DNA of 5,949 nt. It comes from Methanobacteriota archaeon (GTDB taxonomy: Archaea; Halobacteriota; Methanomicrobia; Methanomicrobiales; Methanospirillaceae). Below, one piece after another: positions 4,862 through 5,949 of the stretch; within the stretch, counting starts at the first letter, position 1; each line of letters starts with the position of its first letter. Location: the NCBI GenBank assembly GCA_009779205.1, contig WRER01000065.1, positions 1 through 5,949 on the forward strand. The letters are read 5' to 3'. The translations under genes were made by a program, and so were the position numbers. The notes under the pieces are model-generated. The model was not told the origin of the DNA, searched no databases, and saw only the letters and a program-made list of their open reading frames with translations.

Positions 4862-5949
4862 GCTTCAAATTCGAAGCAATAGATGTTTTTTCTGGTTGCG
4901 GTGGTGTTTCATGCGGGCTGGCTTCAGTTGGATTCGAGGTAAAAGCCGCAGTAGAGATAGATGCTGTTGCCGCGGACGTTTACCTCAGATACCCTCTGCT
5001 TTCAAAGGTGAATGTGTTGTGTGGAGAGTCGGAGGGAGACATCTGTAATCTAAGCGGCAATGAAATTCTGAGGGCCGCTAACATTGAAAGAACCAGCATC
5101 TATCTTTTCGCAGGATGTCCACCCTGCCAAAACTTTTCACGACAAAATCCCGAGAACAAAAACAAATCTCCTGAAGATCGCAAAAAACTGCTATTCGAAT
5201 TTTTGCGGATTATTGAGGAATTAGAGCCGCCGTTCATTCTAATGGAAAATGTTCCTGGCATTATGGCAGTGCATAACAAAATTATTCTCGATGAATTTCT
5301 TGACAGACTGATGAAAAAATATGTCGTTGTGGCAGGCATACTGAACTCTGCTGACTACGGTGTTCCGCAAAGACGCAAGCGGTTTGTACTTCACGCTGCA
5401 AGAAAGGATATCCATACTCAGCTATCTGAATACGGTTTTGAGTTTAAACTTCCTGAACCCACACACAGTAAAAATGCTGAGGGCGGGCTTACGAAGTGGA
5501 AAACAGTAAAGGAAACAATCGGCAATTTGCCACCGATTGGCGCCGGAGAGGAATACCCCGATGACGGTAAGATTCACAATCATAGATGTGCAAACTTAGA
5601 CTCCCGTAACATCAGGCGTATGCAAGCTATACGTAAAGGCGGTGGCTCACGCACAAGCTTACCAGATGACTTGATATTAGCCTGCCACAAAAAAAAGGAT
5701 GCGACTGGCAATGTCTTTTCGGGGCATAAAGACGTTTATGGAATTATGGACCCCAACGAACCATCCCCTACTATGACTGGTGGTTGTCTATTCTATTCCA
5801 AGGGCCGGTATGGACACTATGAACAGGACAGAGCAATTTCTGTCCGAGAGGCGGCACGTTTGCAAACATTTCCAGATGACTTTGTGTTCGGCGGCCCGTT
5901 GGCGGCAACATCTTTGCAAATAGGCAACGCTGTGCCCATCGACCTCGTG
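4858..5949 (+). CDS. DNA cytosine-5 methyltransferase (Dcm family), 3' end missing
   Basis: The enzyme transfers a methyl group from S-adenosylmethionine to carbon 5 of cytosine within a specific DNA sequence. The window holds residues 1-364. Motifs are in canonical order: I DVFSGCGGVSCGL (9-21, cofactor binding), IV GCPPCQNFS (86-94) with catalytic C90, VI ENVPG (130-134) with E130, VIII QRRKRF (171-176), IX with REAARLQTFPDDF, and X QIGNAVP (354-360). The stretch of about 140 residues between VIII and IX is the target-recognition region, including HNHRCANL, KGGGSRTSLPDD and GHKDVYGIM; the methylated site cannot be read from it. Because motif X is already present, probably only some tens of residues are missing. 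The ATG at 4858 overlaps the helicase stop (ATGA) and has only a weak G-rich ribosome site upstream, so translation is probably coupled to the helicase. The enzyme may protect self DNA from the helicase-nuclease, the HNH protein, or a restriction enzyme encoded further right. Family assignment is secure; the role is inferred. Confidence 0.96.
   Translation, partial: MSFKFEAIDVFSGCGGVSCGLASVGFEVKAAVEIDAVAADVYLRYPLLSKVNVLCGESEGDICNLSGNEILRAANIERTSIYLFAGCPPCQNFSRQNPENKNKSPEDRKKLLFEFLRIIEELEPPFILMENVPGIMAVHNKIILDEFLDRLMKKYVVVAGILNSADYGVPQRRKRFVLHAARKDIHTQLSEYGFEFKLPEPTHSKNAEGGLTKWKTVKETIGNLPPIGAGEEYPDDGKIHNHRCANLDSRNIRRMQAIRKGGGSRTSLPDDLILACHKKKDATGNVFSGHKDVYGIMDPNEPSPTMTGGCLFYSKGRYGHYEQDRAISVREAARLQTFPDDFVFGGPLAATSLQIGNAVPIDLV

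Overview
The window joins a housekeeping gene to what looks like an acquired DNA-defence or DNA-modification locus. The left end (1-1092, minus strand) is most of proA, encoding gamma-glutamyl phosphate reductase of proline synthesis. Its C-terminal end lies outside the window. The right side (1429 onward, plus strand) holds a small HNH endonuclease gene, a 967-residue UvrD/RecB-type helicase with a C-terminal PD-(D/E)XK nuclease and a probable iron-sulfur cysteine cluster, and a DNA cytosine-5 methyltransferase that overlaps the helicase by 4 bases (ATGA) and runs off the right edge just after its motif X.

The organism is probably a mesophilic archaeon, perhaps a gut or sediment methanogen. 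This is an inference from A+T-rich intergenic DNA with TATA-like boxes at plausible distances from starts, short leaders with GGTG- or GGAG-type ribosome sites, and a ProA of the 'CPIGMLGVIFESRPDVVPQI' type. None of these excludes a bacterium. Codon choice changes across the junction: 9 of 10 arginines in the visible proA are AGA/AGG, while 14 of the first 19 in the helicase are CGN. This suggests that the plus-strand block was acquired horizontally.

Layout: proA (minus); a divergent 336-base gap with promoter-like sequences for both directions, a 12-base palindrome and a dyad; the HNH gene; a 295-base gap with short imperfect repeats and a structured leader; then helicase-nuclease and methyltransferase as one translationally coupled unit. 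No tRNA, CRISPR array, integrase or insertion sequence is visible.

The simplest functional reading is that the methyltransferase marks self DNA while the helicase-nuclease, possibly with the HNH enzyme, processes unmarked foreign DNA. The domains are directly supported by motifs. The pathway, and whether it is a known or new system, is inference and depends on genes beyond the right edge.
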